A program made the position numbers and the translations under genes. A stretch of 64,000 nt of DNA from Caballeronia ptereochthonis (lineage in GTDB: Bacteria > Pseudomonadota > Gammaproteobacteria > Burkholderiales > Burkholderiaceae), in NCBI RefSeq assembly GCF_001545075.1, contig NZ_FCOB02000030.1, positions 27,223-91,222 on the forward strand. The letters run 5' to 3'. This document shows, piece after piece, positions 42,374 to 51,517 of the stretch (its first letter is position 1; each line of letters begins with the position of its first letter). The notes beneath the pieces were generated by a model, which saw only the letters and a program-made list of their open reading frames with translations, was not told where the DNA came from and made no database searches.

Positions 42374-43426
42374 ATGCGCTACAGGAAATTCGGCAATACC
42401 GGTCTTTTCGTCTCCGAACTGTGTCTCGGCACGATGACCTTCGGCGGCGGGACCGGCGGGATCTGGGACAACATCGGTCAGTTGCAGCAGACGGAAGCGG
42501 ACAAGCTCGTCGGCCGCTCGCTGGATGCGGGCATCAACTTCATCGACACCGCCGACGTCTACGCCGACGGCCAGTCGGAAGTCATCACCGGCCAGGCGCT
42601 CAGGAACCTGAAGGTGCCGCGCGAAAACGTCGTCGTCGCGACGAAGATTCTCGGCGAAACCGGCACCAAGGGGGCGAATTCGCGCGGTGCGTCGCGCTAT
42701 CACATCATCGACGGCGTGAAGGCGAGCCTGAAGCGCCTGCAGCTCGATCACGTCGACCTGTACCAGATTCACGGCTTCGATCCGGCGACGCCGATCGAGG
42801 AAACCCTGCGCGCGCTCGACAACCTCGTGCAGCACGGACACGTGCGCTATATCGGGGTGTCGAACTGGGCGGCGTGGCAGATCATGAAGGCGCTCGGCAT
42901 TTCCGAGCGGCTCGGCCTCGCGCGCTTCGAATCGCTGCAGGCGTACTACACGATCGCGGGCCGCGATCTCGAGCGCGAAATCGTGCCGCTTCTGCAAAGC
43001 GAGAATGTCGGGTTGATGGTGTGGAGTCCGCTCGCGGGCGGCCTGCTGTCGGGCAAGTTCACGCGCGAAGGCGGCAAGGAAGAAGGCAGCCGCCGCACCA
43101 AGTTCGATTTTCCGCCGGTCAATGTCGAGCGCGCCTATGACTGCGTGGATGTGATGCGGCGCGTGGCCGAGGCCAAGGGCGTGTCGGTCGCGCAGGTCGC
43201 GCTTGCGTGGCTCCTGCATCAGAAGGTCGTGACGAGCGTGATCATCGGCGCGAAACGGCTGGAGCAGCTCGACGACAACATCGCGGCGACCAAGGTCCGG
43301 CTCAACGAGGACGAACTCGCCGCGCTCGATGAGGTGAGCCGGTTGCCGTCCGAATACCCGGGCTGGATGCTCACGCGCCAGGGGGAATATCGGCGGAACC
43401 AGCTGAAGGAGGAGGCGGCAGAGTAA
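42374..43426 (+). CDS. Aldo/keto reductase
   Basis: A 350-residue NADPH-type reductase. The start MRYRKFGNTGLFVSELCLGTMTFGGG and NFIDTADVYADGQSE, with catalytic Tyr in DVYADG, are family hallmarks, together with LQLDHVDLYQIHGFDPATPIEETLRALDNLV and VTSVIIGAKRLEQLDDN. It resembles the YghZ/K+-channel beta type (AKR12-14). It would reduce aldehydes or ketones, possibly as detoxification. Upstream it is divergent from the AraC regulator, its probable activator. A 9-base stem after the stop (43435-43459) may act as terminator. The start follows CGGGAGCAACC. Confidence 0.92.
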   Translation: MRYRKFGNTGLFVSELCLGTMTFGGGTGGIWDNIGQLQQTEADKLVGRSLDAGINFIDTADVYADGQSEVITGQALRNLKVPRENVVVATKILGETGTKGANSRGASRYHIIDGVKASLKRLQLDHVDLYQIHGFDPATPIEETLRALDNLVQHGHVRYIGVSNWAAWQIMKALGISERLGLARFESLQAYYTIAGRDLEREIVPLLQSENVGLMVWSPLAGGLLSGKFTREGGKEEGSRRTKFDFPPVNVERAYDCVDVMRRVAEAKGVSVAQVALAWLLHQKVVTSVIIGAKRLEQLDDNIAATKVRLNEDELAALDEVSRLPSEYPGWMLTRQGEYRRNQLKEEAAE

Positions 43427-43434
43427 TTTCCGGC

Positions 43435-43459
43435 GCGGGCGGCCAGCGAAGCCGCCCGC
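43435..43459 (+). terminator. Stem-loop after aldo/keto reductase gene, possible terminator
   Basis: GCGGGCGGC and GCCGCCCGC form a perfect 9-base stem with a 7-base loop. It follows the stop codon by 8 bases but has only a weak T tail (TTCAGCTAGG), so efficiency is uncertain. Confidence 0.5.
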
Positions 43460-43617
43460 TTCAGCTAGGTATTTACCCGTGTTTCACCGGTTTTCGGGGC
43501 ATTTTCCGGCCATTATCTCGAAATCCGATAGACCTTATCCTCCGTATCGCGTTGCGGCATAAGGCCGCTCTGCCGACACTGTACGCACAACATCGCCACC
43601 GCATCACGGAGACAATC

Positions 43618-44799
43618 ATGCGTACTCAAGTCGGTATCGTCGGCGCGGGCCCTGCCGGGCTCCTGCTCTCTCATCTTCTTCATCTGCGCGGCATCGAATC
43701 GGTCGTGCTCGAAGCGCGCAGCCAGAACGACATCGAATCGACGATTCGCGCAGGCGTGCTCGAACAAGGCACGATGGATCTGCTCAATCAGGCGGGCCTC
43801 GGCGCGCGCATGCAGGCCGAGGGCGCGCTGCATCATGGTTTCGAGCTCGCGTTCGAAGGCGAGCGCCGCCGCATCGCGCTGACCGAACTGACCGGACATT
43901 CGATCACGGTCTATGCACAGCACGAAGTCATCAAGGATCTCGTCGCGGCGCGTCTCGCGGCGAACGGCGCGCTGAAGTTCAACGTGTCGAACGTATCGCT
44001 GCACGATTTCCAGGAAGGCAGCGATCGCAAGCCTCGCATCAAATACCAGCACGAAGGGCGCGACGAAGAGCTGGAGTGCGACTTCATCATCGGCTGCGAC
44101 GGCTCGCAAGGCGTTTCGCGCCAGTCGATTCCGGAAGCGGTCAGGCAGGACTATCAGCGCGTCTATCCGTTCGGCTGGTTCGGCATTCTCGTCGAAGCGC
44201 CGCCCTCTTCCGACGAACTCATCTACGCGCGCCACGATCGCGGCTTCGCGCTCATCAGTACGCGCTCGCCGGGCGTGCAGCGCATGTACTTCCAGTGCGA
44301 CCCGAAGGATTCCGTCGATGCCTGGTCCGACGACCGCATCTGGGCGGAGCTGCATGCGCGTGTCGATACCGCCGATGGCTGGCAGATCACCGAAGGCAGG
44401 ATTTTCCAGAAGAACATCGTCGGGATGCGCAGCTTCGTGTCTACGCCGATGCAGTCGGGCAAGCTCTTCCTCGCGGGCGACGCCGCCCACATCGTGCCGC
44501 CGACCGGCGCGAAGGGCCTGAACCTCGCGGTGTCGGACGTGCGTGTGCTGAACGCCGCGCTCGTCGACTTCTACAAGGAAGGCAGCGGCGAGAAGCTCGC
44601 CCGCTATACCGATACGGCATTGAAGCGCGTGTGGCGCGCCGAGCACTTCTCGTGGTGGATGACGCGCATGCTGCACAAGCTCGAGGACACGTCGCCTTTC
44701 GAGCAGCGCCTGCAAGTGGCGGAACTGGAGCACGTGACGACTTCGCGCGCGGCCGCCACCGCGCTTGCCGAGAACTACGTCGGCAGCGTGGCGGTTTGA
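43618..44799 (+). CDS. pobA: 4-hydroxybenzoate 3-monooxygenase PobA
   Basis: A 393-residue flavin hydroxylase, the length of the Pseudomonas enzyme. FAD motif GAGPAG at residues 9-14, DG motif GCDGSQGVSR, and GD motif LFLAGDAAHIVPPTGAKGLN are all present. The substrate residues Tyr203, Ser214 and Arg216 match Tyr201, Ser212 and Arg214 of the Pseudomonas protein, offset by two. It turns 4-hydroxybenzoate into protocatechuate with NADPH and O2. The start follows CACGGAGACAATC. No pca genes or pobR are in the window; the AraC regulator 1.5 kb upstream is divergent from another gene, so its role here is doubtful. Confidence 0.95.
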   Translation: MRTQVGIVGAGPAGLLLSHLLHLRGIESVVLEARSQNDIESTIRAGVLEQGTMDLLNQAGLGARMQAEGALHHGFELAFEGERRRIALTELTGHSITVYAQHEVIKDLVAARLAANGALKFNVSNVSLHDFQEGSDRKPRIKYQHEGRDEELECDFIIGCDGSQGVSRQSIPEAVRQDYQRVYPFGWFGILVEAPPSSDELIYARHDRGFALISTRSPGVQRMYFQCDPKDSVDAWSDDRIWAELHARVDTADGWQITEGRIFQKNIVGMRSFVSTPMQSGKLFLAGDAAHIVPPTGAKGLNLAVSDVRVLNAALVDFYKEGSGEKLARYTDTALKRVWRAEHFSWWMTRMLHKLEDTSPFEQRLQVAELEHVTTSRAAATALAENYVGSVAV

Positions 44800-44853
44800 T
44801 CGGCTTCCGGGCGCAAGACGCGCGGCGCCCACCGGCGCTGCGCGTGGCGCCCA

Positions 44854-47118
44854 TCAAAGCACCGCGACGACCCGCACGTCCCCTTCCACCGACGGAATCA
44901 CCTGGCCGCCGACGCGGCGGAACGTGATCGTGGCGGTCTTGTCGCCGATACGCAGATCGCCGATTTCCAGCCAGTCGATGCCCTCCGGCAACTGCGGCCG
45001 GTCGATGCGCACTTCGTCATTGATGGCATCGACCGTCACGCCCAGACATGCCTCCAGGATCATGAACGGCGCGCCTGCCGCCCACGCCTGAGGCAGGCAC
45101 GCGACCGGATAGGCAATCGGTCGCTCGCCGCGCTGCCGTGTGAATCCGCAGAAAAGCTCCGGCAGGCGCATATCGAAGGTAACGGCCGCCTCGAACAGCG
45201 ATTGCAGCAGGCCGACCGCCGCGCCGCGATCGCCGTAGCGCGCGAGACCGCGGGCGCAAAGCGCCGTGTCGTGCGGCCATACGGAACCGTTGTGGTACGA
45301 CATCGGATTGAAGCGCGGCTGCCCCGCCGCCAGCGTGCGCACGCCCCAGCCGGTGTGAAAGAGGGTCGATTCGAGCTGGCGCGCGACCGCCTCGCCGCGC
45401 TGGCGGTCCACGAGATCGAAAGCCAGCAGATGCCCCGCGTTCGACGAGAGCACGCGGCACAGTTCGCCCTTGCCGTCCAGTGCGATGCCGTAGAAATCCA
45501 TCTCCGGCATCCAGTACATCTCCTCGACACGTTCGCGGATATGACGGGCGCGCCGCTCGAATTCTTGCGCGCGCTCGTCCTCGCCGCGTTCGCGGGCAAG
45601 GCGAGCCATCGTGGAAAACGCCGTCGATGCGTACCCCTGTACTTCGACGAGCGCAATCGGACCGATGGGGAATCTCCCGTCCGCATGGAACACGGAGTCC
45701 TGGCTGTCCTTCCAGCCCTGGTTCGCGAGGCCGTGCTCGGACGCGCGCTGATAGTCCAGCAGGCCGTACGGATTCTTGTCGCAGTGCCGCGCGACCCACT
45801 CGGCCGCCAGTTGCAGCGCCGGCCAGATCTCGTCGAGCAGTTCGCGGTCGCCGGTGCGCTCGGCATACGCGCCCGCGAGCACGATGAAGAGCGGCGTGCT
45901 GTCCACGCCGCCGTAGTACAGCGCGAACGGCACCTCGCCCGTGGCGGCCATTTCGCTCTTGCGGGTCTCGTGCATGATCTTGCCGATCTCGGCGTCGCGG
46001 AACGCCGAGTCCTCGCGCGCCTGATGTGCGGCGAGGAAGCGCAGCACGCCGCGCGCGAGCGTCGGATGCAGCCAGAGCATCTGCAGGGACGTGATGATCG
46101 CATCGCGCCCGAAGGCCGTCGAGAACCAGGGAATGCCCGCGTAGGGGTAGGGCCCGGTTTCGAGATCGGTGGTGAGCAGACCGAGATCCGCAAACGAACG
46201 ATCGATCCATTCACTGAACAGCGGGTTGCTCGAACGCACCCGCGCGCTCGCGCGACGCCTGTCGCGCATGCGCCGGTGCGCCTCGACGAGCGCCTCGCGA
46301 ATCGCCGGCCGGCCCGATTCGGGCTCGCATTCCGCCGCCTCGGCCGCGTTGCGCTTGCTCTCCTCGCTCGCGTCGCTCAAGGCGCGCGTGACGGCCGTCA
46401 CCGAGAGATAGATGGAAATCGCCGTTTCCGACTGGATATGCAGCGCGTAATCGGCGCGCGTCGGCGAGAGCACGTCCGGAGCGGGCGTGAACTGGATGCG
46501 CGCCGTGCGCTCCACTTCGTCCAGACCGACATAGCACAGCACGACTTCGCCGTTCTCGACCAGCGGCGGCCGCAAGGTGCCGCGCTTGCCGCGCTTCGCG
46601 CCGCGCACTTCGAACATGTCGAGAAAATCCGCCGCGAAGGAGATGGAGAGCGGCACGGTGGACGGCTCCGTGCCGTAATTCGTGAGCACGATGCTCTCGT
46701 GCAGCACATGCCCGGACAGCACGCGCTTGCGCTCGACATGGATCACGCCTTCCGGCGTGCGCGCCCCGCCGATCGGCGGCAGTGGACGGTTGGTCAGGTG
46801 CGCGGTGAACACGGCGTTGTCACTCGATACGCTGCCCGAAAGCAGCGACGGCGCGCGGCCACCAAAGGTCAGCACGAGTTCCGAGAGCACGCGCGTGTCG
46901 TTGACGAACAGGCCGTCGTCGCCGCCGCGAATGTCGCCGTTGGCGTCGTACACGGCGAAGGTGTTGCCGGACTTCAGGACGAACTGACGTTCGCTCGGCA
47001 TGTTGGCGTGCTCGGTCGGGATGAACGCCTCGTCGGCACCCGCGAGCTTCGGTTGCGAATCCTGCTCCTGCTGCTGTTGTTGCTGCATCTGTTCCTGCGT
47101 CTGTTCCTTGGTATTCAT
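44854..47118 (-). CDS. Glycogen-debranching-type glycosidase (amylo-alpha-1,6-glucosidase family)
   Basis: A 754-residue protein. An N-terminal domain (residues ~45-260, NTFAVYDANGDIRGGDDGLFVNDTRVLSELVL) is the debranching-enzyme N-terminal/DUF4961-like region. The C-terminal (alpha/alpha)6 barrel runs from about residue 315: PYPYAGIPWFSTAFGRDAIITSLQMLWLHP, DSTPLFIVLAGAY, YWMPEMDFYGIALD, SYHNGSVWPHDTALCARGL. The family includes glycogen debranching enzymes, and bacterial forms act on alpha-glucans. The N-terminus begins with a Gln-rich stretch (QEQMQQQQQQEQDSQ), encoded by a CAG/CAA-rich tract. No other glycogen gene is near. It is on its own, divergent from the TSUP permease gene. Confidence 0.88.
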   Translation of the reverse strand: MNTKEQTQEQMQQQQQQEQDSQPKLAGADEAFIPTEHANMPSERQFVLKSGNTFAVYDANGDIRGGDDGLFVNDTRVLSELVLTFGGRAPSLLSGSVSSDNAVFTAHLTNRPLPPIGGARTPEGVIHVERKRVLSGHVLHESIVLTNYGTEPSTVPLSISFAADFLDMFEVRGAKRGKRGTLRPPLVENGEVVLCYVGLDEVERTARIQFTPAPDVLSPTRADYALHIQSETAISIYLSVTAVTRALSDASEESKRNAAEAAECEPESGRPAIREALVEAHRRMRDRRRASARVRSSNPLFSEWIDRSFADLGLLTTDLETGPYPYAGIPWFSTAFGRDAIITSLQMLWLHPTLARGVLRFLAAHQAREDSAFRDAEIGKIMHETRKSEMAATGEVPFALYYGGVDSTPLFIVLAGAYAERTGDRELLDEIWPALQLAAEWVARHCDKNPYGLLDYQRASEHGLANQGWKDSQDSVFHADGRFPIGPIALVEVQGYASTAFSTMARLARERGEDERAQEFERRARHIRERVEEMYWMPEMDFYGIALDGKGELCRVLSSNAGHLLAFDLVDRQRGEAVARQLESTLFHTGWGVRTLAAGQPRFNPMSYHNGSVWPHDTALCARGLARYGDRGAAVGLLQSLFEAAVTFDMRLPELFCGFTRQRGERPIAYPVACLPQAWAAGAPFMILEACLGVTVDAINDEVRIDRPQLPEGIDWLEIGDLRIGDKTATITFRRVGGQVIPSVEGDVRVVAVL

Positions 47119-47295
47119 TGCGCCTTCCTGAAAGTAATCTGAAGGATGTTCGTGAGCCGCTCTGGAACGCGCTCGAGCTCCCCGGCACGCCGCAACACCC
47201 GATCGAGCGCTGCTTTCATGCAGCAGGTGAGCCGCTTACCCGCTATCATCGACGGTTTTTCGACCCAACCACGCCTGACGGGTTCTCCGCGCGCA

Positions 47296-48090
47296 ATGTC
47301 ATTTCCGCATATCGATTTGCTTTATTCTGCCTCAGGACTCGCGGTGGGCTTCCTGGTCGGCCTGACGGGCGTGGGCGGCGGTTCGCTGATGACGCCGCTG
47401 CTCGTCCTGCTGTTCGGCATTCACCCGGCGACGGCGGTCGGCACCGACCTGCTCTACGCCGCCGCGACCAAGACCGCGGGAACGCTCGTGCACGGCATCA
47501 AGGGCTCGGTCGACTGGCGCATCACCGGGCGTCTCGCGGCGGGCAGCGTGCCGGCGGCGGCCGTCACGCTCTATTTCCTGCACGCGCACGGCATCAGCTC
47601 GTCCGGCACCGCGCGGCTCATCCAGGTGATTCTCGGCAGCGCGCTCCTGATCACCGCCGTTTCGCTCGTCTTCCGGCCGCAACTCGCGCGCCTCGCTTAC
47701 CAGAAAGGACGCGGCCGGCCCGAGCATCCCGCGCGCACCGCCGCCTGGACGATTCTCACCGGCGCGATCCTCGGCGTGCTCGTTTCGATCACTTCCGTGG
47801 GTGCCGGCGCGATCGGCGTGACGGTGCTGCTCCTGCTCTATCCGCGTCTCGCGACGGTGCGCATCGTCGGCTCGGACGTGGCGCACGCGGTGCCGCTCAC
47901 GCTGATCGCCGGGGCCGGCCACTGGATGCTCGGCTCGGTGGACTGGGCGCTGCTCGTCTCGCTCCTCGTGGGCTCGATTCCGGGCATTGCCATCGGCAGC
48001 ATGCTGTCCTCCAAGGCGCCGGAAGCGCTGCTGCGCCACGTGCTCGCCGCCACGCTCGTTCTCGTCGGAGCAAAGCTCGTGTTCAGTTGA
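47296..48090 (+). CDS. TSUP/TauE-SafE family permease
   Basis: A 264-residue inner-membrane protein with about eight helices. The first half motif YSASGLAVGFLVGLTGVGGGSLMTPLLVLLFG and the second GAILGVLVSITSVGAGAIGVTVLLLLYP are the two TSUP repeats. Members export sulfite, sulfoacetate or other small organic anions; specificity is unknown. The ATG at 47296 (MSFPHIDLLYS) is used because the long upstream frame is polar and lacks a ribosome-binding site. It stands alone between the divergent glycosidase gene and the phosphoesterase gene. A link to the TauD-like enzyme 40 kb away is not supported. Confidence 0.88.
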   Translation: MSFPHIDLLYSASGLAVGFLVGLTGVGGGSLMTPLLVLLFGIHPATAVGTDLLYAAATKTAGTLVHGIKGSVDWRITGRLAAGSVPAAAVTLYFLHAHGISSSGTARLIQVILGSALLITAVSLVFRPQLARLAYQKGRGRPEHPARTAAWTILTGAILGVLVSITSVGAGAIGVTVLLLLYPRLATVRIVGSDVAHAVPLTLIAGAGHWMLGSVDWALLVSLLVGSIPGIAIGSMLSSKAPEALLRHVLAATLVLVGAKLVFS

Positions 48091-48347
48091 TGTTAGTCAC
48101 GCTCCAAGGCAGTTTCCAGTCGGCCAGAAGACATAAGCCGATTCACGCGTCGTTCTGTTTTTTTGCCTATGCCGTTCGGCCGGGTTTCACGCGGCCGGAC
48201 GATGCGGCATCATTCCCGCTCAGTTGACCCGCCAGTCGCAAGGCGGTCAAGTCGGGGCGCCGGGTAATGGGCGCGTCATCTTTCGGCGTCGATAATGCAG
48301 GCGCGCGTCATCGGGGCGTGTGCCGCATGTTCACGAGGAGTCAGGCG

Positions 48348-50054
48348 ATGAATGAGAACGACCATCCGCAGCACGAGCTTCCTTCCGGCAACGACACACC
48401 AGACAGCGATGCACCCGCCGACCCCGCACGGCGGCGGCTGCTCGCGGCCGGTGTAGCGGGCGTTGGTATCGCGGGCCTGTCGCTCAGCGGATGCAATCTG
48501 TTCGAACAGAAGCCGACCACGCCGAAGACGGCGGCCGATCTCGCGCTGGACCGCGCGCTCGCGGCGAAGGTGCAGCATATCGTCGTGATTTACGCGGAGA
48601 ACCGCAGCTTCACGAATCTCTACGGCGACTATCCGGGCGTGCAATATCCGCTCTCGGCCGTGCCAGCGTCGCGTTACACGCAACTCGACCGCGACGGCGT
48701 CACGCCGATGCCCGCGCTGCCGAAGATCTGGGGCGGTCTCGTGCCGCAGGCGCAGGAAGTCGACGGCAAGCGCTATGCGATCACCGAGCAGCAGATCACC
48801 GGCCTGAGCAACGCGCCCTTCCGGATCATGGACGCCCATGGCGCGCCGCTGCCCAATTCCGTCATCACGCGGGATCTCGTGCATCGCTTCTATCAGAACC
48901 AGATGCAGATCGCCGCCGGACGCAACAACCAGTTCGCGGCGTGGGGCGACTCTGGCGGCCTCGTGATGGGCCATTACCAGAACTCGCCGGACACGCTGAG
49001 GCTCTGGGGCCTCGCACAGCAGTACACGCTCTGCGACAACTTCTTCATGTCGGCATTCGGCGGTTCGTGGCTGAACCACATTTTCCTGATCTCCGCGCAG
49101 GCGCCCTTCTATCCGGACGCGAAGAGCGGCCCGGCGGCGAAGCTGCTGGCGGTCGTGGAAGGCGACGACCCCACGGGCGCGCGCCTGAAGCTCGCGCCCG
49201 ACTCGCCCCGGTCCGCGCTCGAAGGTCCGCCGAAATTCGTGCGCGACGGCGCGCTCACGGCCGACGGCTACGCCGTCAACACAATGTTTCCGCCGTATCA
49301 GCCGAGCAATGTGCCGCCAACGCCGGGCGGCGATCCGCTTTACGCGGACAGAGCGAACGCGCTCGTCCTGCCGCCTCAGACCTATGCGACGATCGGCGAT
49401 CGCCTCTCAGCGAAGAACATCGACTGGGCGTGGTACAGCGGCGCGTGGCAATACGCGCTGGAACATCGCGATACCGGTGTGGTTCCCGATTTTCAGTACC
49501 ATCACCAGCCGTTCAATTACTTCGCGAACTACGCGCCGGGCACGGCCGCGCGCGCCCAGCATCTGCGCGACGCGGGCCTGGGCGACGACCCTTCCACGAA
49601 CAAGCTGCTCGCGGATATCGACGCGGGCCGCTTGCCCACCGTCACGTTCTACAAGCCGCAGGGCAACCTCAACATGCATGCGGGATACGCGGACATCGCC
49701 TCGGGCGACCGGCATATCTCGAACGTGATCGAGCACATCCAGCGCGGGCCGCAGTGGGCGAATACCGTGGTGATCGTCACGGTCGACGAGAACGGCGGCT
49801 GGTGGGACCACGTCCCGCCGCCGAAGGGCGACCGCTGGGGGCCGGGCTCGCGCATTCCCGCGCTGGTGATTTCGCCGTTCGCGAAGAAGGGCTACGTCGA
49901 TCACACCGTGTACGACACGAACTCGATCCTGCGCTTCATCTCGCGCGTGCACGATCTCGCACCGCTCGACGGCGTGGCCGCACGGGATCGCGCGTTCGCC
50001 GCCAACGGCGAGGCGCCGCTCGGCGATCTGACGAAGTCGCTGGATCTGGCGTGA
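48348..50054 (+). CDS. Tat-exported phosphoesterase (acid phosphatase/phospholipase C family)
   Basis: A 568-residue enzyme. The N-terminus has a twin-arginine lipoprotein signal (PARRRLLAAGVAGVGIAGLSLSGC), so it is exported folded and anchored. The catalytic domain of the phosphoesterase family (PF04185) begins KVQHIVVIYAENRSFTNLYGDYPG, with WLNHIFLISAQAPFY, KLLADIDAGRLPTVTFYKPQG and VVIVTVDENGGWWDHVPPPKGDRWGPG. Relatives include Burkholderia AcpA and phospholipase C. It would release phosphate outside the cytoplasm. The ATG at 48348 follows CGAGGAGTCAGGCG. No neighbour explains the substrate. Confidence 0.9.
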   Translation: MNENDHPQHELPSGNDTPDSDAPADPARRRLLAAGVAGVGIAGLSLSGCNLFEQKPTTPKTAADLALDRALAAKVQHIVVIYAENRSFTNLYGDYPGVQYPLSAVPASRYTQLDRDGVTPMPALPKIWGGLVPQAQEVDGKRYAITEQQITGLSNAPFRIMDAHGAPLPNSVITRDLVHRFYQNQMQIAAGRNNQFAAWGDSGGLVMGHYQNSPDTLRLWGLAQQYTLCDNFFMSAFGGSWLNHIFLISAQAPFYPDAKSGPAAKLLAVVEGDDPTGARLKLAPDSPRSALEGPPKFVRDGALTADGYAVNTMFPPYQPSNVPPTPGGDPLYADRANALVLPPQTYATIGDRLSAKNIDWAWYSGAWQYALEHRDTGVVPDFQYHHQPFNYFANYAPGTAARAQHLRDAGLGDDPSTNKLLADIDAGRLPTVTFYKPQGNLNMHAGYADIASGDRHISNVIEHIQRGPQWANTVVIVTVDENGGWWDHVPPPKGDRWGPGSRIPALVISPFAKKGYVDHTVYDTNSILRFISRVHDLAPLDGVAARDRAFAANGEAPLGDLTKSLDLA

Positions 50055-50081
50055 CGCTCGGTCGAGCGCGGCCAGGTTCGC

Positions 50082-50474
50082 CTAGCCCCGCTCGACCCAG
50101 GCGCGCGCGGATATCTCGACCAGATAGCCGTAATGCAACGCACCGACCGGCACGACCGCGCGCGCCGGCTTCCACTCGCCGAAGTGACGCGCATAGATCT
50201 CGTTGAACGCTTTCCAGTGCTCGATGCCGACGAGATACACCGTCACTTCGATGCAGTCTTCGAGCTTTGCGCCCGCGGCTTCCAGCACGGCGCGCAGATT
50301 GGAGAGCGTCTGTTCGGCCTGCTCTTCGAACGGCAGCTCGCCCGTGTGCGTGCCGTCCGGGCGCACCGGCAGTTGGCCGGAGACGCACACGAGATTGCCC
50401 GCACGCGTCGCGTGGCAGTAATGGCCTGCGGGAATGGGCAGGCCGGGCGCGTTGATGGTTTCGATCTTTGGCAT
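50082..50474 (-). CDS. RidA (YjgF/YER057c/UK114) family protein
   Basis: A 130-residue cytoplasmic enzyme. It carries YCHATRAGNLVCVSGQLPVRPDG, EQTLSNLRAVLEAAGAKLEDCIEVTVYL and VEISARAWVERG; the Arg in the last motif corresponds to the substrate-binding arginine. RidA-type enzymes hydrolyse reactive 2-aminoacrylate/enamine intermediates. It converges with the phosphoesterase gene (27 bases) and is followed upstream on the same strand by the LysR gene (36-base gap), so it may be cotranscribed with the regulator. Confidence 0.93.
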   Translation of the reverse strand: MPKIETINAPGLPIPAGHYCHATRAGNLVCVSGQLPVRPDGTHTGELPFEEQAEQTLSNLRAVLEAAGAKLEDCIEVTVYLVGIEHWKAFNEIYARHFGEWKPARAVVPVGALHYGYLVEISARAWVERG

Positions 50475-50510
50475 GGTCGGTCGGGTGGTTGGGAGTCGAA
50501 GCAGTGCTCG

Positions 50511-51410
50511 TCAGAGCGTAAGCCTGCTGGCGAGGAAATCGAGAAATGCGCGCGAGCGGGCCGCCATCGACTCGCTCTGGTAGTACACCGCGTTGATCGG
50601 CTGACGGACATCTTCGAGGATGTCGTCGAGGATCGTGCGCAGGCGGCCCGCGCGGACGTCGGCGGCGCTCATGAAGTCGGCGAGGCAGGCGATGCCGCCG
50701 CCGTCGAGCGCCAGTTGCCGGATCGTCTCACCGCTCGAAGCCGAAACCGCCGGGCGGATCGTCACGAACGATGCGGCGCGCCCATCGCGAGTGTCGCGCA
50801 AAGGCCAGTCATTGAGGCTTTCGGGCGCGGTGAAGCCGATCAGCCGTGCGCGCACGAGTTCGTCGATGTCGCGCGGCTCGCCGTGCTCCGCGAGATAGGC
50901 CGGGCTCGCGAGCATGCGCAGACGGCTGCTGCCGAGCGCGCGCGCATGCAGTGTGGAATCCTGCAAGGCGCCGATGCGGATCGCGATATCCACGCGCTGC
51001 TCCAGAAGATCCACGATGCGCTCGTTGCTCGTCAGTTCGAGTGCAATTTCCGGATAAAGCGCCGCAAACGCGTTCACGTGCGGCACGATGCAATGAAGCA
51101 CGAAGGGCGACGCCGCGTCCACGCGCAGGCGCCCGGCGGGCCGCTCCCGGTGACGCGCCAAGGCTTCCTCGGCATCCTCCATCGCCGCGAGTATCGCCCG
51201 GGCGCGTGCGAGAAAGAGTTCGCCCTCGTCGGTGAGGTGCAGACGGCGCGTCGTGCGCCGCACGAGCGTCGCATCCAGCTTCTTTTCGAGGCGCGTGAGC
51301 GTGCGGCTCACGCCCGAAACCGTCTGCTGGAGCGCCTCGGCGGCCGCCGTCATCGAACCGCTGTCGATCACGGTGACGAAAACGAGCAATTCGTCGGTAT
51401 TCGTCTTCAA
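50511..51410 (-). CDS. LysR family transcriptional regulator (TTG start)
   Basis: A 299-residue LysR protein. The helix-turn-helix spans residues ~5-60 (ELLVFVTVIDSGSMTAAAEALQQTVSGVSRTLTRLEKKLDATL). The effector domain follows, with a short C-terminus LDFLASRLTL. The only good start is the TTG at 51410 (KTNTDELLVFV), since a stop codon lies five codons upstream. It is divergent from the NAD-dependent epimerase/dehydratase gene (51518), and the dyad TCTTGA-N7-TCAAGA sits between them, so it probably represses or activates that gene and itself. RidA lies 36 bases downstream. Confidence 0.9.
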   Translation of the reverse strand: MKTNTDELLVFVTVIDSGSMTAAAEALQQTVSGVSRTLTRLEKKLDATLVRRTTRRLHLTDEGELFLARARAILAAMEDAEEALARHRERPAGRLRVDAASPFVLHCIVPHVNAFAALYPEIALELTSNERIVDLLEQRVDIAIRIGALQDSTLHARALGSSRLRMLASPAYLAEHGEPRDIDELVRARLIGFTAPESLNDWPLRDTRDGRAASFVTIRPAVSASSGETIRQLALDGGGIACLADFMSAADVRAGRLRTILDDILEDVRQPINAVYYQSESMAARSRAFLDFLASRLTL

Positions 51411-51412
51411 AT

Positions 51413-51431
51413 TCTTGATTCCAGGTCAAGA
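51413..51431. promoter_or_regulatory. LysR-type dyad between divergent LysR and SDR genes
   Basis: TCTTGA and TCAAGA are perfect 6-base arms around TTCCAGG, giving the T-N11-A pattern TGA-TTCCAGG-TCA. It ends 2 bases before the LysR TTG codon and lies 87-105 bases before the SDR ATG. Placement so near the start of the regulator suggests repression of itself. Confidence 0.6.
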
Positions 51432-51517
51432 TTCATTTGAGACTACCACCGTTTTTGCGAAAGTCGAAGCGGATCATACTGTGCTCATCGAGTTTGAACA
51501 TTCAACGGAGCATGAAC

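Noticed and set aside
47296..48090. TauE-type permease as partner of the TauD-like dioxygenase
   Set aside because: The two genes are 40 kb apart with many unrelated operons between; the TSUP name alone does not imply a taurine link.
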